Origin: Neodontobutis hainanensis
Taxonomy: Eukaryota > Chordata > Actinopteri > Gobiiformes > Odontobutidae
Length of the DNA: 64,000 nucleotides
Reading direction: 5' to 3'
Assembly: GCA_024349245.1 (NCBI GenBank)
Contig: JALDNG010000719.1
Span: 1 to 64,000 of the forward strand
The notes under the pieces were generated by a model. The model was not told where the DNA came from and searched no databases. It saw nothing but the letters and a program-made list of their open reading frames with translations. The first letter of the stretch is position 1. Each line of letters opens with the position of its first letter. Below are positions 10,447 to 23,516 of the stretch, in pieces. Position numbers and translations under genes: made by a program.

Positions 10447-13236
10447 AGACTGTAGATGAGCAGTAGTACAGATTATAAACTTGCATTAGAACAGACTGTA
10501 GATGAGCAGTAGTACAGATTATAGACTTGCATTAGAACAGACTGTAGATGTGCATTAGAACAGACTGTAGATGTGCAGAAAAAGAGACTGTAGACGTGTA
10601 GAACAGACTGCAGTAGAGCAGAGGTACAGACTGTAAACTGGCATTAGAAGAGACTGTTGAGGTGCAGTTGAAAAGACTGTAGACGTGCAGTTGAACAGAC
10701 TGTAGATGTGCATTTAAAAAGACTGTAGACGTACAATACAACAGACTGTATACAAGCATTAGAACAGACTGTTGACATCTAGTAGAACAGACCGTAAATG
10801 TGCAGTAGTACAGAATTAAGACATGCATTAGAACAGACTGTGGACGAGCATTAGAACAGACTATAGACTGTAGACGATTATTAGAACAGACTGTAGACCT
10901 GCACTAGAACAGACCATAGATGAGCAGTAGTACTGACTATAGACTTGCATTAGAACAGACTGTAGATGTGCATTAGAAACAGACTTTAGAAGTGCAGTAG
11001 TAGAGACTGTAGATGTGTAGTAGAAAAGACTGTAGACGTTTATCAGAACAGACTGACAAAGTGCAGAAGAATAGACTATAGAGGTGCAGTAGTACAGACT
11101 GTAGACGAGCATTAGAACAGACTCTATATGAATATTAGAAAACACTCTAGATATGCTTTAGAACAGATTGTAGAGGTGCAGTAATACAGACTGCAGATGA
11201 GCATTAGAACAGATTTTAGAAGTGCAGTAGTACAGACTGTAGATGAGCAGTAGCACAGACTGTAGACTTGCATTAGAACAGACTGTTGATGAGCATTAGA
11301 ATAGACTTTAGAAGTACAGTAGTAATGACTGTAGAAATGCTGTAGAATAGACTATAGACGTTTATAAAAAGACTGTAGACGTGCAGTAGAACAAAATGCG
11401 GTAGAGCAGAGGTACAGACTGTAAAGTAGCATTATAAGAGACTGTAGACGCATCAATAGAACAGACTGTAGACGAGCATTAGAACAGACTGTATACGCCT
11501 AGTAGAACAGACTGTAGATGTGCAATAGTACAGACTAAAGACCTGCATTAGAACAGACTGTGGACGAGCATTAGAACAGACTGTAGATGTGCATTAGAAA
11601 AGACTGACGATGTGCAGAATAATAGACTGTAGAGGTGCAGTAGTTAAGACTTTACACGAGCATTAGAACAGACTGTACATTAGTATTAGAAAAGACTGTA
11701 GACATGCTTTACAACAGACTGTAGAGGTGAAGTAGTACAGACTGTAGACGACCACTAGAACAAACTGTAGATGTGCAGTAGAAGAGACTGTAGAGGTGCT
11801 GTAGTACAGAATGTTGACTATTATTAGAAGAGACTGTAGGCGTGCAGTAGAACAGACTCTAGACAATTATTAGAACAGACTGTAGACTTCCACAAGAACA
11901 CACTGTAGATGTGCATTAGAAAAGACTGTAGACATTTATTAATACAGACTATAGTCGTGCAGTAGAACAGACTGTAGAAGTGCAGTAGAATAGACTGCAG
12001 TAGAGCAGTAGTAAAGACTGTAAAATGGCATTAGAACAGACTGTAGACAGCCAGTAGAACAGACTGTAGAGGTGCAGTTGTACAGACTGTAGATGTGTAG
12101 TAGAACAGACTGTAGACGTTTATCAGAACAGACTGTAGATGTGCAATAGAACAGACTGTAGATGAGCAGTAGTACAGACTGTAGACTTGCATTAGAACAG
12201 ACTGTAGATGTGCATTAGAACAGACTGTAGATGTGCAGTAAAACAGACTGTAGACGTGCAGTTGAACAGACTTTAGATGTGCATTTGAACAGATGTCAGA
12301 GCAGCAGTAGTACAGACTCTAGATTGGCTTTAGAACAGACTGTAGATGAGCTTTAGAACAGGCTGTAAACGTCCAGTAGAACAGACTGACAATTAGAACA
12401 GATTGTAGATTTGCAGTAAAACAGACTGTAGACGTGCAGGTGAACAGAAATCAGAGCAGCAGTAGTACAGACTCTAGAATTACCTTAGAACAGACTGTAA
12501 ACGAGCAATAGAAATGACTGTAAACGTCCGTAGAACAAACTGACAATGTGCAAAAGAATAGACTCTAGAGCTGCAGTAGTACAGACTGTAGATGAGCAAA
12601 TAAACAGACTGTATATGAGTTTTAGAAAACACTGTAGACATGCATTTATAACAGACTGTAGAGGTGCAGTAATACAGACTGTAGACGAGCATTAGAACAG
12701 ACTGTAGAAGTGCAGTAGTACAGACTGTAGAGGTGCAGTTGAACAGACTGTAGACATGCAGTTGAACAGACTTCAGAGCAGAATTAGTACAGACTGTAGA
12801 TTGTAGAACAGACTGACAATTAGAACAGATTTTAGATGTGCAGTAAAAATGACTGTAGACGTGCAGTAGAATAGAGTGCAGTAGAGCAATAGTACAGACT
12901 GTAAAATGGCATTAGATCAGACTGTAGACATGCAGTAGAACAGACAGTAGAGGTGCAGTTGTACAGACTGTAGACGAGCATTAGAACAGACTGTTGATGT
13001 GCAGTAGAAAAGACTGTAGACATACAATAGAACAGACTGTAGATGAGCATTAGAACAGAATGTAGGCGTCCATTAGAACAGACTGTAGATGTGCAGTAGT
13101 AAAGACTAAAGACCTGCATAAGAATAGACTGTGGACGAGCATTAGAACAGACTGTAGATGTGCTTTAGTACAGACTGTAGAGGTGCAGTAATACAGACAG
13201 TAGACGAGCATTAGAAGAGACAGTAGAAGGGCAATA
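10447..13236 (-). repeat. Family A array, inverted orientation
   Basis: Starts abruptly inside the LINE 3' region (GACAGC followed by AGACTGTAGATG). 23-bp units continue to a strand switch close to a GTCGAC palindrome (13243-13248). Variants include units with GACAATGTGCAGAAGAATAG and pairs flanking CAGTAGAGCAG. No gene, RNA or transposon is seen inside. Confidence 0.93.
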
Positions 13237-13804
13237 ATAAATGTCGACATTCTGTACTACTGCATCTCAATAGTCTTTTCTACTGCACATCTACAGTCTG
13301 AAGTACTGCACTTCTACAGTCTGTTTTAATGCTTGTCACAATCTATACATCTGCATCTCTACAGTCTGTTCTAAAGCATTTCTACAGTGTTTTCTAATAC
13401 TCATATAGAGTATGTTCTAATGCTCATCTACAGTCTGTAGTAATGCACCTCTAGAGTCTATTCTTCTGCACATTGTCTGTTCTACTGGACGTTTACAGTA
13501 ATTTCTAATGCTTGTCTACAGTCTGTTCTACTGCACAACTATTGTCTGTTTTAATAATTGTCTACAGTCTCTTCTAATGCACATCTACAGTCTGTTCTAA
13601 TGCACATCTACAGTCTGTTCAACTGCACCTCTACAGTCTGTTCTATTGCACGTCTACAGTCTGTTCTACTGCACGACTATAGTCTATTTTTAATAAACGT
13701 CTACAGTCTTTTCTAATGCACATCTACAGTCTGTTCTACTGCAGGTATACAGTCTGTTCTAATAAACGTCTACATTCTGTTCTACTGCACATCTACAGTC
13801 TGTA
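13237..13804 (+). repeat. Family A array, sense orientation, left of solo LTR
   Basis: Sense units (CAGTCTGTTCTA) resume immediately after the switch. The final five bases, CTGTA, form the left target-site duplication of the solo LTR. Confidence 0.92.
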
Positions 13805-14168
13805 TGTTATAGGAATATTTTATATCCATATATTTAACCAGAGAGAAAGCGGAGACCGATTATAATTTAACAAGCAATGGCCAAAAATTAATCCTTGCAA
13901 GGAGAAGCAAAGCAGCACAATATTACAGCGGAAGGTTTGCTTAAAGATGTAAACATAACATGGGATTATATACAACACAGTGACGTCCCTGGTGAGAGGC
14001 GTTCACAATGGTCCAGGAGCAGAAGTCCCGTGACAAGCCATGTCTCAGTCCTGTTATGTCTACTTAATGCTTGGATTAGCACGAAGGGCATGACATGAAT
14101 TTGACATGACCTGAGGAGAACTATAAGTCCCAGTAACAATAAACATTAAAATTAAAATTATTATAACA
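13805..14168 (+). mobile_element. Solo LTR of a retrotransposon (family unknown)
   Basis: A 364-bp non-repetitive insert that begins TGTTAT and ends ATAACA, the TG...CA inverted termini of an LTR. It is bounded by a perfect 5-bp duplication CTGTA (13800-13804 and 14169-14173). An AATAAA polyadenylation signal lies near 14142, 25-30 bp before the end, which sets the plus orientation. No primer-binding site, polypurine tract or coding region adjoins it, so it is the product of LTR-LTR recombination. CTGTA is common in family A, which weakens the duplication slightly, but the termini and the signal agree. A 67-codon open frame inside (13895-14098) is probably chance. Confidence 0.8.
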
Positions 14169-17100
14169 CTGTACAACTACACTTCTACAGTCTGTATAAT
14201 GCTCGTTTGCAGTCTGTATTACTGCACCTCAACAGTTTGTTCTACTGCACATCTACAGTCTGTTCTACTGCTTGTCTACAGTCTGTTCTACTGCACGACT
14301 ATTGTCTGTTTTAATAATTGTCTACAGTCTCTTCTAATGCACATCTACAGTCTGTTCTAATGCACATCTACAATCTGTTCTAATGGACATCTACAGTCTG
14401 TTCTAATAATTGTCTAGAGTCCGTTCTACTGCACATCTACTCTCTGTTCTAATAATTATCAACATTCTGTACTACTGCACATCTACAGTCTGTTCTAATG
14501 CACATCTACAGTCTGTTCTAATGCAAGTCTACAATCTGTACTACTGCTCATCTACAGTCTGATCTACTGCACGTCTATAGTCTGTACAACTGCACCTCTA
14601 CAGTCTGTTCTACTGCATGTCTACAGTCTGTTCTAATGCCAGTTTACAGTCTGTACCACTGCTCCACTGCAGTTTATTCTACTGCACGTCTACAGTCTGT
14701 TTTACTCCACATCTATAGTCTGTTCTAATGCACATCTACATTATGTTCTAATGCAAGTCTACAGTCTGTTCTACTGCATGTCTATAGTCTGTTTAACTGC
14801 ACATCTACAATCTGGTCTAATTGTCAATCTGTTCTACTGGACATTTACAGTCTGTTCTAAAGCTCGTCTACAGCCTGTTCTAAAGCCAATCTAGAGTCTG
14901 TACTACTGCTGCTCTGAAGTCTGTTAAATTGCAGTCTGTTTTTGCAGGTCTTTAATATATATATATTACTACACATCTACAGTCTCTTCTACTGCACGTC
15001 TACTGTCTGTTCAACTGCACCACAACAGTCTGTTCTAATGCCAGTTTACAGGCTGTACCTCTGCTCTACTGCAGTCTGTTCTACTGCACGTCTACAGTCT
15101 GTTTTACTGCACATCTACATTCTGTTCTAATGCACTTCTACAGTATGTTCTAAAGCAAGTCTACAGTCTGTTGTACTGCACGTCTACAGTCTGTTATACT
15201 GCACATCTACAGTCTGTTCTAATGCACATCTACAGTCTGTTCTAATGCACATCTACAGTCTGTTCTAATAATAGTCTATAGTCTGTACTACTGCTCATCT
15301 ACAGTCTGTTCTACTGCACGTCTACAGTCTGTTCAACTGCACTTAAACAGTCTGTTCTAATGCCAGTTTACAGTCTGTACCTCGGCTCTACCGCAGTCTG
15401 TTCTACTATATGTCTACAGTCTGTTTTACTGCACATCTAAAGTCTCTACTAATGCACTTCTAAAGTCTGTTCTAATGCACATCTACAGTCTGTACTACTG
15501 CTCATCTACGGTATGTTCTACTGCAGGTCTACAGTCTGTTCTAATAAACGTCTACAGTCTGTTCTAATGCACATCTACAGTCTTTTCTAATGCATGTCTA
15601 CAGTCTGTTCTACTGCATGTTTACAGTCTGTTCTACAGTGTGTCTTTAGTCTGTTCTACTGCACGTCTTCAGTCTGCTCTATTGCAAGTCTACAGTCTGT
15701 TTTACTGCACATCTACAGTCTGTTCTAATGCACATTTACAGTCTGTTCCTATGCAAGTATACAGTCTGTACTACTGCTCAACTACAGTCTGTTCTACTGC
15801 ACGTCTACAGTCTGTTCTACTGCACCTCTACAGTCTGTTGTAAAGCATTTCTATTAGTGTTTTCTAATACTAATATACAGTCTGTTCTAATGCTCATCTA
15901 CAGTCAACTACTGCACCTCTACAGTCTGTTGTAAAGCATGTCTACAATGTTTTCTAATACTCATATACAGTCTGTTCTAATGCTCGTCTACAGTCTGTAC
16001 TACTGCACCACAACAGTCTATTCTACTGGACTTTTACAGTCTGTTCTAATGCTCGTCTACAGTCTTTTCTACTGCACGTCCTCTGTCTGTTCTAATAATT
16101 GTCTACATTCTGTACTACTGCTTCTTACAGTCTATACTACTGCACATCTAAAATCTGTTCTATTGCTTGTCTACAGTCTGTTCTAATCCCCAATAAAAGT
16201 CTTTACTACTCCGCCTCTACAGTCTGTTCTACTGCATGTCTATAGTCTGTTCAAATGTTCGTCCACAGTCTGTTCTAATGCAGTCCGTACGACCACACAT
16301 CTATAGTCTGTTCTATTGCTCGAATATCGTCTGTTCTATTACCCAATAACAGTCTTTACTACTCGACCTCTACAGTTTGTTCTACTGTTCCTCTACAGTC
16401 TGTTCTAATGCTCGTTTACAGTTTGTACAACTGCACCTCTACAGTCTGTTCTAAAGCCTGTCTACAGTGTTTTCTAATACTTATCTACAGTCTGTTCTAA
16501 TGCTCGTCTACAGTTTTTCTACTGCACGTCTTCTGTCTGTTCTAATAATTGTCTACATTCTGTACTACTGCTTCTTACAGTCTATACTACTGCACATCTA
16601 CAATCTGTTCTATTGCTTGTCTACAGTCTGTTCTAATCCCCAATAAAAGTCTTTACTACTCCACCTCTACAGTCTGTTCTACTGCATGTCTACAGTCTGT
16701 TCTAATAATTGTCTACAGTCTCTTCTACTGCACATCTACAGTCTGTTCTAATGCATGTCTATAGTCTGTTCAAATGTTCGTCCACAGTCTGTTTTAATGC
16801 AGTCCGTATGACCACACATCTATAGTCTGTTCTATTGCTCGAATATCATCTGTTCTATAACCCAATAACAGTCTTTACTACTCGACCTCTACAGTTTGTT
16901 CTACTGTTCCTCTACAGTCTGTTCTAATGCTTGTCTACAGTTTGTACAACTGCACCTCTACAGTCTGTTCTAAAGCATGTCTACAGTGTTTTCTAATACT
17001 CATCTACAGTCTGAGCTAATGCTCATCTACAGTCTGTACTACTGCACCTCTAGAATCTATTATTCTGCACATTGACAGTCTGTTCTACTAGACGTTTACA

Positions 17101-18318
17101 GTCTATTCTAATGATAGTCTACAGTCTGTTCTACAGCCAATCTAGAATCTGTACTACTGCTGCTCTAAAGACTGATCAACTGCACGTCTACAGTCTGTTA
17201 AACTGCACCTCCACAGTCTGTTCTATTGTACATCTACAGTCTGTTCTAATGCACATCTACAGTCTTTTCTAATGCAAGTCGACAGTCTGAACTACTACTT
17301 GTCTAGAGTCTGTACTACTGCACCTCTACAGTCTGTTCTAAAATTATGTCTACAGTCTATTCTAATACTCATATACAGTCTGTTCTATTTCTCGTGTACA
17401 GTCTGTAGTTAAGCACCTTTAAAGTCTATTCTTCTGCAGCATCATCAGTCTGTTCTACTGCAAGTCTACAGTCTGTTCTAATAATTGTCTACAGTCCGTT
17501 CTACTGCACGTCTACAGTCCTTTCTAATAATTGTCGACAGTCTATACTACTGCAGCTCTACAGTCTCTTCTACTGCGCATCTACAGTCTGTTCTAATGCT
17601 CGTCTATAGTCTGAACAACTGCACCTCTACAGTCTGTTCTAAAGCATGTCTAGAGTATTTTCTAATACTCATATATAGTCTGTTCTAATGCTAGTCTATA
17701 GTCTGAACTACTGCACCTCTACAGTCTGTTCTAAAGCATGTCTAGAGTGTTTTCTAATACTCATATACAGTCTGTTCTAATGCACGTTTACAGTCTGTAC
17801 TAGTGCATCTCTACAGTCTATTCTTCTGCACATTGTCAGTCTGTTCTACTGGACATTTACAGTCTGTTCTAATGCTCGTCTACAGTCTGTTCTAAAGCCA
17901 ATCTAGAGTCTGTACTACTGCTGCTCTGAAGTATGTTCAACTGCATGTCTACAGTCTCTTCAACTGCACCTCTACATTCTGTTCTATTGTACTTCTACAG
18001 TCTGTTCTACTGCAGGACTATAGTCTGTTTTAATAAACGTCTACAGTCTCCTCTAATGCACATCTACAGTCTGTTCTACTGGATGTCTACAGTCTGTTCT
18101 AATAATTGTCTAGAGTCTGTTCTACTGCACGTCTACAGTCTCTTTTAATAATTGTCAACTTTCTGTACTACTGTACTTCTAAAGTCTCTTCTACTGCACA
18201 TCTACAGTTTCTTCTAATGGTCGTCTAGAGTCTGTACTACTGGACCTCTACACTCTGTTCTAAAGCATATCTACAGTCTTTTCTAATACTCATGTACAGT
18301 CTGTTCTAATGCTTGTGT
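14169..18318 (+). repeat. Family A array, sense orientation
   Basis: About 4.1 kb of 23-bp units with a few short interruptions, for example a TA run near 14957. It includes the block 16256-17869, which repeats 1-1614, and a nearby internal higher-order duplication: the unusual run with GTTCGTCCACAG, GCAGTCCGTA and GCTCGAATATC occurs at about 16257 and again at about 16787. Ends at a strand switch inside one unit (GCTTGTGTA then AAGACTGTAG). No gene is seen. Confidence 0.93.
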
Positions 18319-20520
18319 AAAGACTGTAGACGAGCATTAGAACAGACTGTAAACGTCAGTAGAAGAGACTGACAATGTGCAGAAGAATAGACTCTAGAGA
18401 TGCAGTAGTACAGACTGTAGATGAGCATTAGAAAAGACTGTAGATGTGCATTAGAACAGACTTTAGAAGTGCAGTAGTAGAGACTGTAGACGTGCAGTAG
18501 AACAGAGTGTAGATGAGCAGTAGTACAGATTGTAGACTTGCATTAGAACAGACTGTGGATGTGCAGTTAGAACAGACTGTAGATGTGCAGAAGAACAGAC
18601 TGTAGACGTTTATTAGAACAGACTGTAGACCTGCAGTAGAACAGACCGTAGATGAGCAGTAAAACAGACTATAGATTTGCATTAGAACAGACTTTAGAAG
18701 TGCAGTAGTAGAGACTGTACACGTGTAGTAGAACAGACTGTAGAGGTGCAGTAGAACAGACTGTAGATGAGCAGTAGTACAGACTGTAAACTTACATTAG
18801 AACAGACTGTAGATGTGCATTAGAACAGACTGTAGACGTGCAGTAGAACAGACTGTGGATGAGCACTAGTACAGACTGTAGGCTTGCATTAGAACAGACA
18901 GTAGATGTACATTAGAACAGACTGTAGATGTGCAGTAAAACAGGCTGTAGACGTGCAGTGGACGAGACTGTAGTGGAGCAGTAGTACAGACTGTAAACTG
19001 GCATTAGAACAGACTGTAGAGGTGCAGGTGAACAGACAGTACACGTGCAGTTGAGCAGACTTCAGAGCAGCAGTAGTACAGACTCTAGATTGGCTTTAGA
19101 ACTGACTATAGACGAGCATTAGAACAGGCTATAAACGTCCAGTAGAACAGACTCTATATAAGTATTAGAAAACACTCTAGATATGCTTTATAACAAAATG
19201 TAGAGGTGCAGTAGTTCCGACTGTAGACGAACATTAGAACAGACTGTATATGAGTATTAGAAAAGACTGTAGACATGCCTTAGAAGAGACTGTAGAGGTG
19301 CAGTAGTACAGACTGTAGACGAGCATTAAAACAAACTGTAGATGTGCAGTAGACCAGACTGTAGACGTGCAGTTGAACAGACTTTAGAGCAGCAGTAGTA
19401 CAGACTCTAGATTGGCTTTAGAACAGACTGTAGATGAGCTTTAGAACAGACTGTAGAGGTGCAGTAGTTCAGACTGTAGATGAGCATTAGAACAGACTCT
19501 ATATGAGTATTAGAAAACACTCTAGACATGCTTTAGAACAGGCAGTAGAGGTGCAGTTGTACAGACTGTAGACGAGCATTAAAACAGACTGTATATTAGT
19601 ATTAGAAAACACTCTAGACATGCTTTAGTACAAACTGTAGATGTGCAGTAGTACAGACTGTAGACGTTTTTAGAACAGACTGTAGACTTGCAGTAGAACA
19701 AACTGTAGACGAGCAGTAGTACAGACTGGAGAATTCCATTAGAACAGATTGTAGATGTGCATTAGAACAGACTGTAGATGTGCAAAAGAATAGACTGTAG
19801 AGGGCAGTAGTTGAGACTTTACGACCATTAGAAAAAACTGTAGATGTGCAGTAGAAGAGACTGTAGACAATTATTATCTATTAACAATAGAAAAGACTGT
19901 AGAGGTGCAGTTGAACAGACTGTAGATGTGTAGTTGAATAGACTTCAGAGCAGAAGTAGAACAGACTCTAGATTGGCTTTGGAACAGACTGTAGACGTGC
20001 ATTAGAACAAACAGTAAACAACCTGTAGAACAGACTGAGAATGTGCAGAAGAATAGACTCTAGAGGTGCAGTAGTACAGACTGTAGATGAGGATTAGAAC
20101 AGACTGTATATGAGTATTAGAAAACACTGTAGATATGGTTTAGAACAGACTGTAGAGTTGCAGTAGTTCAGACTGTAGACGAGCATTAGAACAGACTGTA
20201 TATGAGTATTAGAAAACACTGTAGACATGCTTTAGAACAGCTTGTAGAGGTGCAGTAGTTCAGACTGTAGACGAGCATTAGAACAGACTGTATATGAGTA
20301 TTAAAAAACACTCTAGACATGCTTTAGAACAGACTGTAGATGTGCAGTAGTACAGACTAGAGACTTGCATTAGAACAGACTGTAGATGTGCATTAGAACA
20401 GACTGTAGACATGCAGTAGAACAGACTGTAGATGAGCAGTAGTACAGACTGTAGACTTGCATTAGAACAGACTGTAGATGTGCATTAGAAAAGACTGTAG
20501 ACGTTTTTAAAACAGACTGT
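18319..20520 (-). repeat. Family A array, inverted orientation
   Basis: Continues to the AT-rich spacer. From 19740 on it matches copy 1 from 3386 on, including rare private variants (the TAACAATAGAAAAGACTG run near 19880), showing duplication rather than independent array growth. Confidence 0.93.
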
Positions 20521-20948
20521 TTCATTGTTTATTTATGGGCCAAAGTACTTAGTAGAAAACAAGAAGAAAGTTTTTATTCTAAATTTTCTTTATGGAATGG
20601 TAAAGTTGCCAATTTGGTGTACAAGAAAAAACAGTTGAAAAAAAAAGTTGAAGAAAGTGGGTGTATAGATCCTATTTTATTGACAAAATGTTTTGTAAAA
20701 AAAAGGTTAGCGGTAGAGTATCTTTTTATAGCATAACACACAATGTTCAGTCTTTTTAATTTTTGCGAATTTAAAAACTTTCTGTGTGAGCCTGATGGGA
20801 ATGGAAGTTTTAATCTAAACATTCTCTAAAGTGAAAATGAATGAAAATAAAGGTGGAATTGATAAATGGAGGAGATTTGGCAAGAAAAAAATAGAAGATT
20901 TTTTTTTGAGGTTGTAAATATTTATGTAAAAATCCCAATTGTTATTTC
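20521..20948. other. AT-rich spacer between families A and B (copy 2)
   Basis: Second copy of 4167-4604. The differences are mostly shorter A or T runs (9 A here against 12 near 4270; 8 A here against 11 near 4350) plus one extra G near 20766. The frame beginning FIVYLWAKVLSRK stays open further here, to RLAVEYLF, then meets a stop. The following block reads CEFKNFLCEPDGNGS in another frame. I do not recognise the product. Confidence 0.55.
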
Positions 20949-22189
20949 TTCTCTGGTCTCTCTGTGGCCTCTGCCTCCTCTGGTCTCTTTGTGGCCTCTG
21001 CCTTCTCTGGTCTCTCTGCCTCCTCTGGTCTCTCTGTGGCCGCTGCCTCCTCTGGTCTCTCTCTGGCATCCGCCTTTTCTGGTCTTTCTGCCTCCTCTGC
21101 ATCCTCTCATCTCTCTGCCTCCTCTGGTCTCTCTGTCTTTCTGTCTCTTCTGATCTCTCGGTGGCCTCTGCCTCCTCTGGTCTCTCTGCCCCGTTGCCTC
21201 CTCTGGTCTCTCTGTGGCCTATGCCTCCTCTGGTCTCTCTGCGGCCTATGCCTCCTCTGGTCTCTCTGTGAACTCTGCCTCCTCTGGTCTCTCTGTGAAC
21301 TCTGCCTCCTCTGGTCTCTCTGTGGCCTCTGCCTCCTCTGGTCTCTCTGTCTCCCCTGCCTCCACTGGTCTCTCTGCCTTCTCTGACTCCTCTACTCTCT
21401 CTAACTCCACTGGTCTCTCTGTGGACTATGCCTCCTCTGGATTCTCTATGGCCTCTGCCTCCTCTGGTCTCTCTGTCTCCTCTGCATCCCTCGTCTCTCT
21501 GCCTCCTCTGGTCTCTCTGTCTTTATGCCTCCTCTGAACTCTCAGTGGCCTCTGCCCCTCTTGTCTCACTGTGGCCTCTGCCTTCTCTGGTCTCTCTGCC
21601 TCTTCTGGTCTCTCTGTGGCCGCTGCCTCCTCGTGTCTCTCTGTGGAATCTGCCTTTTCTGGTCTCTCTGCCTCCTCTGCCTCCTCTGAGCTTTCTGTGG
21701 CCTCTGCCTCCTCTGGTCTCTCTGCCTCCTATGCTTTCTCTCATCTCTCTGTGGCCTCTGCCTCCCTGGTCACTCTGTCTCCTCTGCCTCCTCTGGTCTC
21801 TCTGCCTCCTCTGCCTCCTCTGGTCTCTCTGTGGCCACTGCCTCCTCTGGTCTCTCTGTGGCCGCTGCCTCCTCTGGTCTCTCTGTGGCATCTGCCTTTT
21901 CTGGCTCTCTGCCTCATCTGCCTCCTCTGGTTTCTCTGTGGCCTCCACCTCCTCTGGACTCTCTGCCTCCTCTGGTCTCTCTGTGGCCTATGCCTCCTCT
22001 GGTCTCTCTGCGGCCTCTGCCTCCTCTGGTCTCTCTGTGAACTCTGCCTCCTCTGGTCTCTGTGTGGCCTCTGCCTCCTCTGGTCTCTCTGTCTCCCTTG
22101 TCTCCTCTGGTCTCTCTGTGAACTCTGCCTTCTCTGGTCTCTCTGTCTCTCTGCCTCCTATGGTCTTTCTGTGGCCTCTGCCTCCTCTG
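20949..22189 (+). repeat. Family B 27-bp minisatellite, CT-rich strand up (copy 2)
   Basis: Same order of unit variants as 4605-5847, with small indels (for example CATCCCTCGTC here against CATCCTCTCGTC). Ends in the left 8-bp duplication CTCCTCTG at 22182-22189. All six frames are largely free of stops. Confidence 0.95.
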
Positions 22190-22329
22190 CAGTGTTGGGA
22201 AAATTCACTTTCTACAAGAACTAGTTCAAAGTTCAGTTCACACATTTAAAAATGGACTAGTTCAGTTCATAGTTCAAACTTTCAAACAACAGAGAACATG
22301 GATGCATCAAGCAACATTATATATAATGG

Positions 22330-23504
22330 TCTCTCACTATTTCTTACTGCAACAACTGAAAAGAAATTATAGAAATTGTTAACAAATGTAAAAGTAAAAG
22401 ATCTACTGACTGGAATGACCTTGTCATGAGTATAATTAAAAAGTAATAAGGAATATAGCCAATCCTTTAACTCACATATGTAATCAATCTCTCAGCACAG
22501 GTAAATTTCCTAAATTAATGAAGATTGCCAAGGTCGCTCCAATCTATAAAAATATGATAGTCATCAGTTTACAAATTACAGACCAATTTCTATACTCCCA
22601 CAGCTATCAAAAATCTTAGAAAAGATTTTTGTTGCCCGTTAAATGGTTTTATAGATAAGCATAACCTACTTAGCGATAGTCAATATGGCTTTAGAAATAA
22701 CAGATCATTTTCACTTGCATTAATTGACCTCATGGAGGAAATAACTGATAAAATAGACAACAAGATGCATTCCATAGGCATTTTCATAGATCTCCAGAAA
22801 GCCTTTGATACAATAGATCACAAAATACTTCTAAAAAAAAATATACAAATATGTGAGGGGGATTGCACATGATTGGGTGGAATCTTACTTGTATAACAGA
22901 CAACAATATGTGCAGATGGGTGAATATAGGTCAGAATGGAGGAGTATAGTATGTGAAGTACCTCAAGGATCAGTCTTAGGACCAAAAATGTTTCTATTAT
23001 ATATAAATGGCATTTGTAATGTATCCACAAAATTAAAATTTATATTATTCGCTGATGAAACTACAATCTTAGGTTCTGGCAAAGATCAACAGCTTCTTGT
23101 GACAGAAATCACAACAGAATTATCTAAAGTTAAAGATTGGTTCCATAGGAATAAACTATCATTAAATGTATTGAAAACAAAAATTATGCTATTTGGGAAA
23201 TGTAGAAGGTAGGAGCAAATCCAAATCTTTCTTAATAATGTGAATATTGAATGTATAAAACAGTATAATTTTTTGGGTGTGATTCTGAGTCACAATGTTA
23301 GCTAGAGACCACAAATTACCAATATTTGTTCAAAAATAGCAAAAATATAGCATTAATGAGGATGTGTAAACAATTGTTAGATCAAAAGGTCTTTTTATCC
23401 TGTATTGCTCCCTTATCCTGCCATATATCACTTACTGTGCTGAGATCTGGGGAATACCTATGATAGTCATTTACTACCTTTATATAGATTGCAAAAAAGC
23501 CATC
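22330..23504 (+). pseudogene. Reverse transcriptase of the host LINE, copy 2 (best copy)
   Basis: The longest clean piece (22853-23212, 119 codons) runs from RGIAHDWVESYLYNRQQY through VPQGSVLGPKMFLLYINGI to FILFADETTILGSG and WFHRNKLSLNVLKTKI. Upstream in other frames are SQYGFRNNRSFSLALIDL and IFIDLQKAFDTIDHKIL. Motif C reads FADET, not FADD(T): the second catalytic aspartate is glutamate in this copy. Stops and shifts occur near 22640, 22850, 23211 and 23305. The post-RT part (SLILPYITYCAEIWG) is present up to the Rex3 insertion. Confidence 0.8.
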
Positions 23505-23516
23505 AGAATTGTACAT

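Noticed and set aside
13895..14098. A 67-codon open frame in the solo LTR
   Set aside because: It is short, matches nothing I recognise, and lies within a 364-bp LTR that normally has no coding function.
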